Source: Zopfochytrium polystomum
Lineage: Eukaryota > Chytridiomycota > Chytridiomycetes > Chytridiales > Chytridiaceae
Assembly: GCA_025765615.1 (NCBI GenBank)
Contig: JAIVFJ010000004.1
Coordinates: 62,001 to 126,000, forward strand
DNA: 64,000 nucleotides
Direction: 5' to 3'
Below are positions 44,174 to 55,587 of this stretch, in pieces; the first letter of the stretch is position 1; each line of letters opens with the position of its first letter. Under the pieces are notes generated by a model. It had not been told where the DNA came from, did no database searches, and worked only from the letters and a program-made list of their open reading frames with translations. The position numbers and the translations under genes are program-made.

Positions 44174-45895
44174 ATGGTGCCCCCTGCAGCGTCGCCGGGC
44201 GCCGTCGGCGCCACTTCGCCTGCAGACTACCAGCAGCACTGGCAGCAGCAGCAAGGCGAAGGCGCCGCCGTCATGGAAGACGGCGCGGACTACCAGCGTC
44301 GACGTCGTCGCCCGTCCCAACCCGAATATCCGGTTGCTGCTGCTGCACTCTCCGTGGAAGCCGTCGTCGAAGAGGATCATGGCGCAGGCGGGCGACGATC
44401 GATCTCGGCCGACCAGCAGGCAACAACACCCGATCTGCTCGTCCTCAAACAACAGTACATGGGGGCGCCATCCGCCCACCACCAGCCAGTCTACATCCCT
44501 CCCCAACAGCAGTACTACCCGCCAGGTGGCCGAAACTACGTTGGCCTACCTGCCGCTGCAGCGGCCGGCGTCGTGAACGCAGACCTCTACCTGAATCCGC
44601 AAGCCACGTCCAAATCCTCCATCAGGAATCCATCGCCGACACCGACACCAACCGAATCGTCGCCGTTCTTCATCCCTTCCTCGCAAGTCTGGATCGATCA
44701 GTCTGAGGAGGGACTTTTGGGCACCGGAACCTACGGCATCGTCCGCCGCGCAATGCTCGGATCGGTACCCGTTGTCGTCAAGTCCCTCATTCTCAAGACG
44801 CTGACCCGCCGTGTCGCCGAAGACTTTCGAAGAGAGGCGACCGTCCTCTCGCAGCTCAATCATCCCCGCATCGTCAAGTTTTTCGGCTGCATCATCGAGC
44901 CCAACTTTTCCGCGCTCGTCCTCGAGCTGATCCACATGGGCAGTCTCTTTGACGTCTACCTCACCGACGCGCCGCCGGAAGACGCAGTGGGACCCGTCAA
45001 AATCAACATGCCCTCTTTTCCAAAGCGGCTGCAGTTTGCCATCGACGTTGCCGAGGGCATGCAGTACCTGCACACGCACAAGCCCAAGCCAATCTACCAC
45101 CGCGACCTCAAGTCCATGAACGTCCTCGTCGAGCGCGATCCGCAGACCCAGATGCTCCGCGGCAAGCTGGCCGACTTTGGACTCGCGCTGATCAAGACCG
45201 AGACGCTGTCGACCGGCCTCGCCTCGGCGCACCTCCGCGACACGGGCGAGCCGCACTTTAGCCGCGGGCCCAAGGGCACGATGCTGTGGATGGCGCCGGA
45301 GCTCAACGACGTGCACGCGCGGTTCTCACCCGCCTGCGACGTCTTTTCGTTTGGCGTGCTGCTGACCGAGATCGCGAGCTGGGCGGGGCCGTACACCATC
45401 GTGGCCGCCCAGCTGGACTTTGAGAAAGTCAAAGCCCGGCTGGCGCAGAAGCGGCTGCCCACCCTGCGGTACCCGGACGACGTCCCGGAGACGTTCAAGG
45501 CGCTCGTCATGGGGTGCCTGGACATGGACCACCCGGAGAGGCGGAAGGGATTCGACGTGCTGTGGAGGGAACTCGCCGAGATGCAGCGCGCCGCGATGCC
45601 GCAGCTGGCGCCGCCACCGACGACGACGGTGTCGGCCCGTCCAAAGTCGACGCGGAGCAACGCGAGCCTGCGGTCGCCGCAGTCGGTGCACTCGCCGCAG
45701 CTCCCCGCGGTGCCGAGCCCGACGGTGCACGCGCAGATGTACGACCCGCCGGGCGGCAGGCTGCAGCCGATCGAGACGCGGCATCCCGGGCCGAACCCGC
45801 ACGGCGTGCGGCAGCCGTCGCCGCCGCGAACGGGGCAGATGGGGTTCGAGGACAAGGCCGAGGGGCCGGCAAAGTGCGGATGCGTCATTCTGTGA
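44174..45895 (+). CDS. TKL-like protein kinase with C-terminal CaaX box
   Basis: 573 residues from the Met after the acceptor-like TTGCAG; the frame also runs back to a Met at 44090. The first 165 residues are Gln/Pro-rich and disordered. A complete kinase domain spans about residues 178-470: GTGTYGIV loop, VVVKSL lysine, HRDLKSMNVLV catalytic loop, KLADFGLA, WMAPELND and DVFSFGVLLTE. The sequence resembles TKL kinases (LNHPRIVKFFG, LVLELIHMGSL). A Ser/Pro-rich tail ends KCGCVIL at the stop. CVIL fits a CaaX box, and its terminal Leu favours geranylgeranylation, so the kinase is predicted to sit on a membrane. All catalytic residues are present and no frameshift is needed. The substrate is unknown. 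Confidence 0.92.
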   Translation: MVPPAASPGAVGATSPADYQQHWQQQQGEGAAVMEDGADYQRRRRRPSQPEYPVAAAALSVEAVVEEDHGAGGRRSISADQQATTPDLLVLKQQYMGAPSAHHQPVYIPPQQQYYPPGGRNYVGLPAAAAAGVVNADLYLNPQATSKSSIRNPSPTPTPTESSPFFIPSSQVWIDQSEEGLLGTGTYGIVRRAMLGSVPVVVKSLILKTLTRRVAEDFRREATVLSQLNHPRIVKFFGCIIEPNFSALVLELIHMGSLFDVYLTDAPPEDAVGPVKINMPSFPKRLQFAIDVAEGMQYLHTHKPKPIYHRDLKSMNVLVERDPQTQMLRGKLADFGLALIKTETLSTGLASAHLRDTGEPHFSRGPKGTMLWMAPELNDVHARFSPACDVFSFGVLLTEIASWAGPYTIVAAQLDFEKVKARLAQKRLPTLRYPDDVPETFKALVMGCLDMDHPERRKGFDVLWRELAEMQRAAMPQLAPPPTTTVSARPKSTRSNASLRSPQSVHSPQLPAVPSPTVHAQMYDPPGGRLQPIETRHPGPNPHGVRQPSPPRTGQMGFEDKAEGPAKCGCVIL

Positions 45896-46435
45896 TGAAA
45901 AAAGGGCGCCCTGAGTTCTTCCTTTGCCATCCTCCTTGCTTTCGTTGATCTCCAAAGCGTTTGTTGGGAGCTGTATTTCCTATGAGAGTCGAATCTGTTT
46001 TTTTTTTTTTTTGGCTTGTTTTGATGCTTCACTAGAGTTGCAGAGCCCACAGGGTGCCGTGCACCAGTTCCCGACGGGGTACACTTTTCTTTTTTCTCTT
46101 TTCTCTTCCCTCTATTCCAATAAATCCTGAACGAGTAATGCGCATAACGCACGCCTCCCCGGACCATGTTTCGTTGACTTTTTTGTTTGGAAACTCGAGG
46201 TCAAGGTTCCATAGGCTTGGCAAACAACAGAGATAAGTATCTTATTCACGAGCTCAAAAGGCGGAGGGGGAGTACAGTATTTCCCTTTTGAGCGAAAAGA
46301 GACAAAACGCTCTATCAAACATAGACGCCTTGAGGGGAAGAACAACTTCTACAGTGGGGGGCTAATAAAAGTCCCACTGATTCCCAAAAACAAACCCAAA
46401 GGAAAGAAAGGTAGAATAAACAGGGAAACGCAAAA
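45896..46435. other. Convergent intergenic region
   Basis: Lies between two genes that point toward each other, so it should hold both 3' ends. A T run at about 45999-46012. No gene seen. Confidence 0.5.
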
Positions 46436-48253
46436 TCAAGAAGAAATGTCCTCGTAGTAGCAGTACTCGGAGCTATCCTTCTTCTCCTCCCAGCCGACGC
46501 CCTTCCAGACGGTGAAGACGCCGTGGGGATCCCACTTGTTCTTGATCTTGAGCAGGCGCGGGTAGTTGGACCCGAAGAACGCGCCCTGCCAGTCGACCTC
46601 GTTCACGTCGACCTCGTTGAGGTAGGTGCCGCCACCGGGGGTGAGCGCGCGGAGGGGTTCCGCCGCGGAGCTGACGCTGGCACCGAGGATGGGCACGATG
46701 CCGAGGGCGGCGACGTTTTTGGTCCAGCCGGTGGAGTAGGTGACCTGCCAGTAGGTGTCGCTCCAGGCCGGGTGGACGGCGGCGGGCGGGCGGTTCGTGA
46801 GGTCCATGGGACCGCCGGCGTTGACGATGACGGGGACCGACGCGATCAGGTCGATGCCCGCCTGCGGCGAGTCGGCCGGGACGTTGAGGTAGTAGCCCTG
46901 GATCATGGCGTCGACCATGGTCGCGATGGACGAGTCGTTGGCAAAGTAGTGCTTGGGGATGAAGCGGGAGGAGATCAGGCCGTTGAAGCCGTAGATGTTG
47001 GGGTCCGGGATGGAGGCGGCCATGGTCGCGTAGCTGGGGAACGGGTTGATGTTGACGGCCGACGCGGAGAAGCTGCTGTTGTACTTTGCAATGACGTCCA
47101 GGACGGGCTGGGCGGTCTTGGTGGCGAGGGCAACGTCGGAGCCCGGGAAGAAGTACTCGCCGCTGACCTGGTACGGCGTGAAGTAGTACTCGCCGTAAGC
47201 GCTGAGCTGGGCGACCTTCGGTTGGGCCTTGGCCAGTGCCGTCAGGAAATTCTTTCATGATGGTGTTGGCGATAGGGGTCCGTGTGGTTGGCGATGGTGC
47301 CAGAGAAGAGAACAGCGACGAACGGCTGGATCGGGGTGTGCCTTGAAGACAACTTCGGTCACGACACCCCACGAGCCACCGCCACCGCCGCGGGCGGCCC
47401 AGAAGAGGTCAGCCTCGTCGCCCGTCGAAGCGTTGTTCAGGGTGCGGGCGATACCGTCGGCGGTGACGATGGTGAACTGGAGGACGTTCTCCGCGCCAAG
47501 GCCGTAGAGGGGACCGAACGGGCCTTTGCCTCCGCCAGCCCACCAACCACCGGCAACGCCGACGGTTGGGCAGTCGCCCTGGGTGATGGACTTGTTGTGC
47601 GCGTCAGCGAAAGCCGTGGCCTCAAAGGTCTGGACGCCAGAGCCGAAGCGGAAAGCCGGGGAGCTGGTCTTGCCGACGGTAAAGTTTGGCTCGTACTTGA
47701 GCGACTTGAGGTTGTGAGTCCAGATGGTAAGGGAATCCGGGGCGTTGCCACGGCCGTGGTAGTCGTGGCCCGTGTTCTTGACGGCAATCTTGATGTTGAA
47801 CAGGCGAGCAAAGTAAATTGCGGCCGTCACATCGAGGGTCGAGGACACATTGACCGCGTAGACCGACAGGCGCCCCAGAGAGCAGTTACCAAGAGGGGCG
47901 TCGGACGGGACGACGAGATCAATCTGGCAGTTCTGGGTACCGCACGTCTCCCAGTTGAGGTACTGGCTCGCGCCGGGGGTATCGCCACGGTAGATGGGGT
48001 TGTAGTAGCCAGCCTGGACGGACTGGCAGCCGGCACCGTTGGGGTCGTCGTAGCACGGCTTTGCGACGGGTGTGACCTTAATCAGGCGGCCGCCGACGGT
48101 TGCGTTGAATGCGCTCCAGGCGATGCTGTTTGGCCAGCACGACTGGGAGGGCTTGCAGTAGGTGATGGGGCCGTCGCCGCCGGCAATGGCGGCATGGGGC
48201 ACGGCAAGAAGAAAGGCGCCGACGGCCGCAAAGACGGCGGCGGTCGCGATCAT
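46436..48253 (-). CDS. Secreted berberine-bridge-type FAD oxidase
   Basis: A 604-residue flavoprotein oxidase if three extra bases are removed, at 47333-47336, 47275-47278 and 47245-47249. It opens with a signal peptide (LLAVPHAAIA, cleavage about residue 24). The FAD-binding part has IAVKNTGHDYHGRG, whose second His region, together with Cys in GDCPTVGVAGG at about residue 228, fits bicovalent flavin attachment. YGLGAENVLQF and WAARGGGGGSWGVVTEVVF follow. The C-terminal BBE segment is NYPRLLKIKNKWDPHGVFTV. Fungal members oxidise sugars or secondary metabolites and release hydrogen peroxide outside the cell. All three shifts fall within about 90 bp, so this stretch is either poorly read or damaged. 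Confidence 0.85.
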
Positions 48254-48938
48254 CCTGTCGAGTGCGAAGCTTGAGGGGTAGGAGGTTGGAGCGCGTCAGA
48301 GATCATCAGTATGTCGCTCCAAGGAACACACACACGCACGCACGCACACCCACGCACACGCACACACACAACCACACACACAACCACGGCAAGGGGGAGA
48401 AGGGGGAGAAGGGGGAGAAGGGAAAGCAGAAGAAAGGGGGGTCCAAACGATGACGGAAGTGAGGAGCCGACGCGCAGTGTTGTCGTCAGTGGGCGAGAGA
48501 CAGACAGAGACAGAGTGAAAGAGTGGGACAGAGATGGAGTGGAGGGTTAAGACAGGCGGCGCGCATTCGGCATTGGCCCAACCCTCACCAGCTGATTTTT
48601 CTGCTGCACAACGGTGGGCAACCCCTTCTGAATTTATACTGGTCGCAAATAAATGAGTTGTTTGTCTCGCGGTCTGTCTGTCTCCTGGATTGCATTCGTG
48701 TTTGGAGCTATAAATAGATATTTGTGTAAAATGATTTCCATTTCTCCGCATCAGAAAAAAATTTTGTCCCCTTCTCCTTTGTTGCTCAAGGAATTGTGGG
48801 CAATCGGTCTGTCTGTCTGCGTACCTGTATGTTGTCCACACCCGTTCTTCTACAAATATGGGAGCAGGCTGCCGACCGGTTTTGGAAAAAATTGAAAGAT
48901 GTGAGCAATGCATGCAACCTTGATTGATTGTTTTTGAC

Positions 48939-49029
<91 letters not shown>

Positions 49030-49726
49030 CCTATTTTTTTTTTCTTTCTCCCTTCTCATGTGACGGAGAGGGAGACAAAAAAAAAGCAGTAAAAATTGGC
49101 TTGTGTGAGACCAAGTACCAAATGGAATAAATGTTAGCGGAGACAAACACGTCACCGGGTTCATCCATCACCGCTGGTTGGTTTTACAAAAACAGTTCGC
49201 TTGCTCGCCGCACGCCCAGCCAACGACGACAACCACGACGCATTGGCAGCGAAGCAGAAACTAAGAGCGAGAGACTGGAGGGAGGAGGAGGACAGAAAGA
49301 TAGAGAGAGTGAGAGAGATAGAGGGAGAGAGAGAGAGAGATAGATAGATAGAGAGAGAGAGTGTGTGTGTGTGAGTGAGTGAGTGAGTGAGCAAGATTCG
49401 GCACCCACGCGGTTGCTACATCAGCCATCCCTCGCGTCGCCTTGACACACATTTTCATATAACAAAGGCCGCATGTGGCGTCGAAGGTAGAGGGGTGCGA
49501 AATGAAAGGTCAGCTGTTTGTGGGAATCCGCGCCAACATGTCCGTCCCTGGCACGCACCCTTTTCCCGCCTTTTTCTGTGGTCTGTTCAATTCAGCGCAG
49601 TCCTCCGCCTCCTTCGCTTGTCCAAAAAAAGAATGCCAAAGCAACGGCCGAAGTTCCCTGCAAGTGGCCCGAAAATGTCAGCTCCGAAGTGTCTCTTTTC
49701 TTCCAACGAGGCTGCGGCGCGCACAT
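48254..49726. other. Promoter side of the oxidase gene, microsatellite-rich
   Basis: CA-rich repeats at about 48328-48380, three GGGGGAGAA units near 48393-48419, a long TC tract at 48944-49028, and GA/GATA/GT/GAGT tracts at 49301-49390. No gene supported. Confidence 0.6.
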
Positions 49727-50060
49727 AAGGGCGTCGCGGACCCGCCGCGGACCTTTGGCGAGTTTGTCGAGGCAGTTTGACGAGATCCGAGGCGAGGCGG
49801 ATGCGATTCCACCGGCCGACAAGATCGCCGCGGAGGCGAGCTTGCGCCCTGCTGCTCCGCGGGACGCCCGCGCTTCTGCGGCCGGTGAAGGCGTGCGGTG
49901 CTCATGTCGCTGATCGATGACAAGCTGATCGCTGCCACTGGTCTCGCACCCGCCTCGCCCTGGGTCGTGGCCATTGTTAGAGGGCTCCTTTGGTCCCAGG
50001 GGTAGTTCGGTCACATGATGCTCCCCCGGTCCGACCACGACCGGTCCTCGCTCGGCAGGT
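49727..50060 (+). pseudogene. Relic of a third mpaB-type oxygenase
   Basis: The plus strand carries GVADPPRTFGEFVEAV, IPPADKIAAEASL, LMSLIDDKLIAATGL and FGHMMLPRSDHD in order. They match, in order and spacing, the middle-to-C-terminal part of the gene at 8738-9976 (GIADPPRTFDEFQKAN, HPDNKVVADASL, ALIDPPLRDALGL, FVRNFMLPR). In-frame stops follow FVEAV and LLWSQG, frames shift between blocks, and nothing before or after is recognisable. It is a fragment about 110 codons long. Confidence 0.75.
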
Positions 50061-53000
50061 GATCGACGGCCGCGGATGCATCTGTTGCGATTTACTTGAA
50101 ACCCAACCCTGCTCAAGGTGAACTGCACGGCCATCGGCGAGCACTTGAATTTCTCCATGTAAATAATAAATCTCATTTGGGTGGAATGTTTGTGAGCCAT
50201 GGCGACATTCTTGATGCATGACGAAGAAATGTCAGGCAAGATTACAGGCAGACAGCCAGACAGGCCAGACAGACACCACCCGCGGAAAACGAAAGAACCA
50301 GATCGAAAAACGTCAGGACAACCACAAACTCGTCTGGAACAGTTCCAGGCAGCTGCCCCCCAATGTTTTGGTGTGCTGTCGCAACCTGTGGACCGCCGGT
50401 TTCGAATGACACAGCGACAGCGGCAGCGGGGGCGAGGCGTTTGGGCTGGCCGCCGGCCGCGTCCACGACAGCTTCACTGTGTGCGCTATGCTAGCTGGCT
50501 GTGTCGCACAGGTGAAGGCGATGGGAGCACACCACCTGCCCCCCTGTGCGGCGGATCGCGAGATGCACTTGGACTTGAAATGGCACACATCCAGAGAAGC
50601 CGCCGACTTTTGACGTCAAATCGAAACTTCCGCAGGAATTGACTCGAACGGCCTCGTATGAATGGCGCGGTTGTGTCACGTGCTGCTGCTGTACGACAGA
50701 GATCTCCGCCGCGCAAGTCACGCTACCGCGGCAGCTGTTTCTCGTCATCTTACGATTGCTCGCGCGAAAACTTCCACCGACCTCTTCGTATTTCTCCGGT
50801 ATTGCTCATCCCTGGGCACTGTCTCGGTTTCTCCACATACTATAGGCATACTACACATGCGGAAAACACATTTTTTTATTCGTCAGTGGGCAGCTTCAAG
50901 CAGTTACAGAGAGCCAACCGGATAATCACATTTCTCTACACGCCCGTGGGGCTTGTGCGCGCTTCAAAAGCCGCTCGTGCACTACCGCGGCCTTGGCTCA
51001 GCCTTTTGATCAATTCTCGCTGCTCGCTTCCGGAGATTCTCTCGTTCGCGCAGCAGAGCCCGCCGCGCGCGTTCGAGTGAGCGCTGGCAGTCTCGGACGT
51101 CGTCCTGAAGTTGGTAACCACTCTGCCGGGGCGGGCCGAGTACCGAGGCGCGACGAGCAAGTTGGTTCGCCTCGCAAAGGCAAGGTCTATCATTATCGCT
51201 CGGGGTCGCAGACGCAGCGACAGTAGGATTTGACACTGCAGCGAGAGCAAGACAACGCGCTCGACTCGTCACTTGGCTCGCCACAGACTGTGTTGGACTG
51301 AACGCAGCAAGGGGTTTAGGTGCCGTTTGTGTACCGAGAACTACTTCGGGCGGCGAGACCTGATTACTTACCCAGCCGAAAGCGAGGCCCTTCTGGAGAA
51401 CTTGGACTGACGATGCCAGCACCGGACGCGTAAAGCTGATTCGCCAATCGCCGAAGATGGGATTTGCCGTGTTCTCCTTGGAGAGAGTTCGTAGTTCGTT
51501 TTCGGCCACGCACTCGTCGCGGGAACGTTCATCCGACGGATTCTGATGTGAGCCAGTAGGTTTGCTTGTAGTTTCGGACCTCAAGGGCCTCAACGAAAAG
51601 GACTAGAACGGCAGGACGAACAGAAGATGAACTCACGCTTGGCAGTCGTCGACTTTTTGCTTGACCGCAGTCGCCGTCGGGGTATCCTTCCAAACGTTCA
51701 GGGAGGCCGGCGATCTCTATGTCTTCGACACGTGCGCTTACTGCCCCGACCGCTGCTCTTTGGCTGTAGTGCGTGTGAGGCCCTCTGGGCGATTCGACCT
51801 CTGTTGACCCGCGTTGGAACCGGCGGTGATCACCCGCTGTGTAAAGATGACTGTTAGCGAGCTGGGATGCAAACTATGCTACAGGGGGAACACGCAACTC
51901 CGACACCCTCAATGGGGACAAGACCATCACGACGACGGTCAGCTTTTAGACGTCCTCTGTCCTCGCCGCCAGCTGTTCAGCCCAGCCAGTTTTTGTCGAA
52001 ACGGACCTTCCACACGGACATCTAGTTGAAAGGAATATCTGCCGCGATCTGGGTGAGCATCCGCTGATTCCGCCTCTTCTTCGGGCTGCGGAGACGATAT
52101 TGAGGCAGCGAAGCCGGTCCGATGTGGGGAGTGTGATGAAGACGGCGAGGGACGATCGGTACTGTCATACGGCGTCGGTGGCGTGGACGTGGGCAACCGA
52201 CGCGCTGTCGGCAAAGAAAGCATTGTGGGCCGATACAATATTTATTTTTCTTCTATTGGAGCCCACGCTGCCAAAGAAAGCATCTCGTCGCTGGCCTCGT
52301 GATGCTTGGCAGAGGCTACCGCTCGACGGAACCCTTTCCGGATTCTGCGATTGCCGACCGGTGCAGCCCAATGATCCGAGTCGGCACTGCATTTTTTTTT
52401 TTTTTTTGAAGACAGGCACGGCTCATATGCGACGTCACTTGGCGTGCCAACTAGGCGAAAAGGGTTGTTTCCCGCTTTGCCGGTTTCTTAACTGCAAATG
52501 GCGGGTTTGACGGTCGGAGAGATGGCCGATTCCCTGAAAATTGTGGGCAGCTGCCTTTGCTGTAAAGCCACTTGTGTTTCCTTTTTGCAAGACACCATAT
52601 GAAGCGTCTTGGAACCCAGAAGTCGAAGTAAAAATTGACTCTCTCTGTGCCGGGTAGATCGACGAGGTTGCGACTCCTGCCGGACAGCGGAGGGGCCATC
52701 TTTCAACACCCTGGTTCGGAACACTGCCCAGCCGGCACCACAAGTTATGACGTCATCCCGAGAGAGGAGCACATGCGAGCTTTCGCGGATGCCTAAAAAC
52801 GGTGAAAAGGGGCACACAAAACAAGAAGAGCTTTTGATGAGAGAACCAACATGTCCACATGGTAGGCAAGCGATGCTTTGATTTTGTCCGAAGATCCAAC
52901 CAATGTCAGAGAATGGAGAACTCCAATCAACGTATCCCATATTCGGGGAACGGAAGAGGCGCACACCACAATTTACGCTTGACGACAATCGCAGAATCAG

Positions 53001-53179
53001 GGATCAAAGGCATCCTCCCTCACAATGCAAACGTAAACAAGACCTTCAACATCCGCGCGGCAGAGGAGTGATCTTTATTAAGTGAGGGTCGACGAGTGCA
53101 AAAGTGGGATAATATGTAGAGAATAAAAATAAACAAAGATAAAAAATGGAGATATAATAAACAATCCAGCACGGTTGCA
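50061..53179. other. 3.1 kb without a confident gene
   Basis: Open stretches overlap on both strands between about 50240 and 52500. Minus-strand reading (about 52240 to 50936) gives Ser/Thr-rich sequence and a helical Arg/Glu end, but changes frame several times. Plus-strand reading gives CAYCPDRCSLAVV and GCKLCYRG blocks. I could not choose between them and see no known domain. A T run lies at 52391-52407. Confidence 0.35.
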
Positions 53180-55267
53180 TCACTGACGAGATCGACGGGC
53201 CGGTGCTTTCCTCTTGGACTTCACACCTTTTGACATAACCTTCTTCGCGATCTTGCCATGCTTTGCTTTGGTTGTTCCTGACCGCTTCGATCGCGTCTTG
53301 CTATTTTCGCTCCTTCGATGCTTCGGTGCGGCGAATTCGGCATCGGATGAGTCCTCGGCGACGCTTTCGTCAAGAGGGACGCCGTGCTTGGCCAGTCGGT
53401 GCCGACGCATGTCAAAGCGGCGGCGGAATCCTCGGTTGCATTCGTTGCATGTGAATACCTGGGACGCCTCTCCCAGGTGGATCAAATAGTGAATCTTCAA
53501 ATTATACCGTCGCGCGTGCGAAGAATAGCAGCCTCGGTACGGGCAGTCGTACAGCTGAGTTGATGGATTAATTGGGAGCTTTAATATGTCATCAGGATCC
53601 CATTGTTGGCAAGCGTCTTCGTGATCCACAAATGGTTCTGAGTCCGATTTCGCCGGGGTCCCGGTGCACGTCTCCAGTGCTGGACAGTTCTCCTCGAATG
53701 GTTCTAATTTTGTCAAGTAAGGTTCCAGCGATTCGGATGAAAAAGTTGCCTCTAAGTTCGAATCTGGGGATTCGTCAGTGACTGCTGGTTGGTCCAAAGC
53801 TTCGTCGTCGAGTCGTTCCATCATCATTTCAGAATGACGTTTCTCTGAATCGTCTTCGAATCTTTCCATGATCTCTGAATGAAATATCTCTGAAGTTTCC
53901 GCCGTGTCAACCAAAGAAAGGAACGGCGCGTCTTGTCCGAAAATGGCCGCTAAAGAGAAGCTCCACGGATTTGGGCAGGTCGGTTTGATAGACGACAATA
54001 TGCCTGAGTCATGTTCCTCCGTTTGAAACTCAACAGGGTGGCGTTCAAGGTCGGCAGAAAGGCTTCCAAGGTCGTCTGTAAAAAGAGGGCGTTCGAGGAA
54101 AGGGGAAACAGACGGGGAGCGAACCGACAATATCGGTGTTGCCGATGGGGAGCGAGAAACACAGCGGGGTGTATTCCACGTCTCTTCAGTCGCCAGGCTT
54201 CCGAGATCAATGTCCTCGTCGAAATCACTTTCCGCTGACTTTTTCTCGTTGAAAGCGGTCCAAGGGTCAGACACAAGTATCAGGGTCGAATCAACGGTAG
54301 CGGATGGAGATAATTCGTCAGGCAGTCTCCCACTATTCGCCTCTTCCAAGGAAGATGCCTCCCTGACAAACGCTTTAGCCGCTGGCAGGTTCGTCGGCTG
54401 ACTCACCACCGGATCATCGTCGTGCGACCCGACCGAAAAGTGAGGTAGTCTAAATCCGCCCATTTGGGGGATAGCCACCGTGCACCCATTCGCCCGAACG
54501 GTCGATCCGGTGACGAACGCTGCTCCTTGACCGAGAGCAGATGCAGAATCCGTCAGTTTCTTCTCCAAACTGGGATACAACAATCAAGAACAGCATACGT
54601 TACCCAAATTTGAGTTTGAGTTGAACGGTAGGGAAGAACGAAGCGACCGCGTGGACGACGGGGATCGGGGCAAAGGGATGTTCAGAGGTGGCGAAGTGTC
54701 AGCGACTAACAGAGGACTGCCAGGATCCGGCACAATCCAGTCAAGGAGTTCAAAGTCCCCACCGTCGCTGGCGGGCTCGCTCTGCAGGCTGTGGCACTCC
54801 CGTACCAAAGTAAGCGGAGCTGGAGCCAAACGTTCCAACGGCATCGGCCTGGTGCTGGCAGGTTCGTCAATTGGGAGCGTGGAAAACTCGGCATCTGCGT
54901 CGGTCAGCGGGGCGGTGGCGCCTGCAGTTGCCGCGTTTGGAGAAACGGCGGGGGATGGCGGTGTCCAGGTCGTATCGTTTAGCCCTGGCGCCCGTGTGTC
55001 CAGTCCTGCGGACGTGTCGGACTCGCGTCGCCAAAGATCCTTTGGATGCAATGAATGCGTATCTGCATAAGAGGGGACCGCACCAACGACGTCGCGCGCT
55101 GCGATGACGACTCCAGAAGGCACTTGCGGCGATGCAAATGGTACGGTTGCTGCTGCTGCTGCGGGGACTGCTGGCGGTGCTGTTGCTGCTGTTGCAGCCG
55201 CAGCCGCATCGCGCAATGGTACTTGGCAAGCTTTCGGGGACGCTGACATGTCCAGCAGCGTCGCCAT
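53180..55267 (-). CDS. C2H2 zinc-finger protein
   Basis: Two exons, 55267-54604 and 54525-53180, give 669 residues. The intron of 78 bp (GTAACG ... TCAAG, with a CTGAC branch-like site) removes an in-frame TGA. The long N-terminal part is Ser/Pro/Ala/Asp-rich and disordered, with many Glu/Asp-rich patches typical of activation regions. Near the C-terminus two C2H2 fingers stand in tandem: CPYRGCYSSHARRYNLKIH with C-x4-C-x12-H-x3-H, then CNECNRGFRRRFDMRRHRL with C-x2-C-x12-H-x4-H. A Lys/Arg-rich tail (KSKRKAPARRSRQ) could be a nuclear signal. It is probably a sequence-specific transcription factor; its targets are unknown. Confidence 0.8.
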
Positions 55268-55587
55268 TTTTTTTTTATCTTTTCTTTTTTTACCGTTTTC
55301 GATTTGTATCAGGCTGACTCCCTTCTTGTTCTGCGTTCCTCGTTGCTCGCTCGCCTCTTCCTCCTCCCCATTAGACTTCGTTCCCAACCAAAAAAAGAAA
55401 AGAAAAAAGGAAAAAACAAACGAAGAACGAAAAAAAGGACATTGTGCTCAATGGAAAGGACCAAATTAAAAAATAAAGGAAACTACTGTCGGCATCGAAT
55501 GTCGAAAGCTGAATGCTCCAAGAAAAAGTACACAAGCCTGCACAATGAAGTTCTTGAAGGGACACGCGACAGGATACAGCGAGGAGT
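55268..55587. other. Spacer between the H2A variant and the zinc-finger gene
   Basis: Both neighbours are on the minus strand, so this should hold the 3' end of H2A and the promoter of the zinc-finger gene. Polypyrimidine-rich in minus sense; nothing else seen. Confidence 0.5.
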
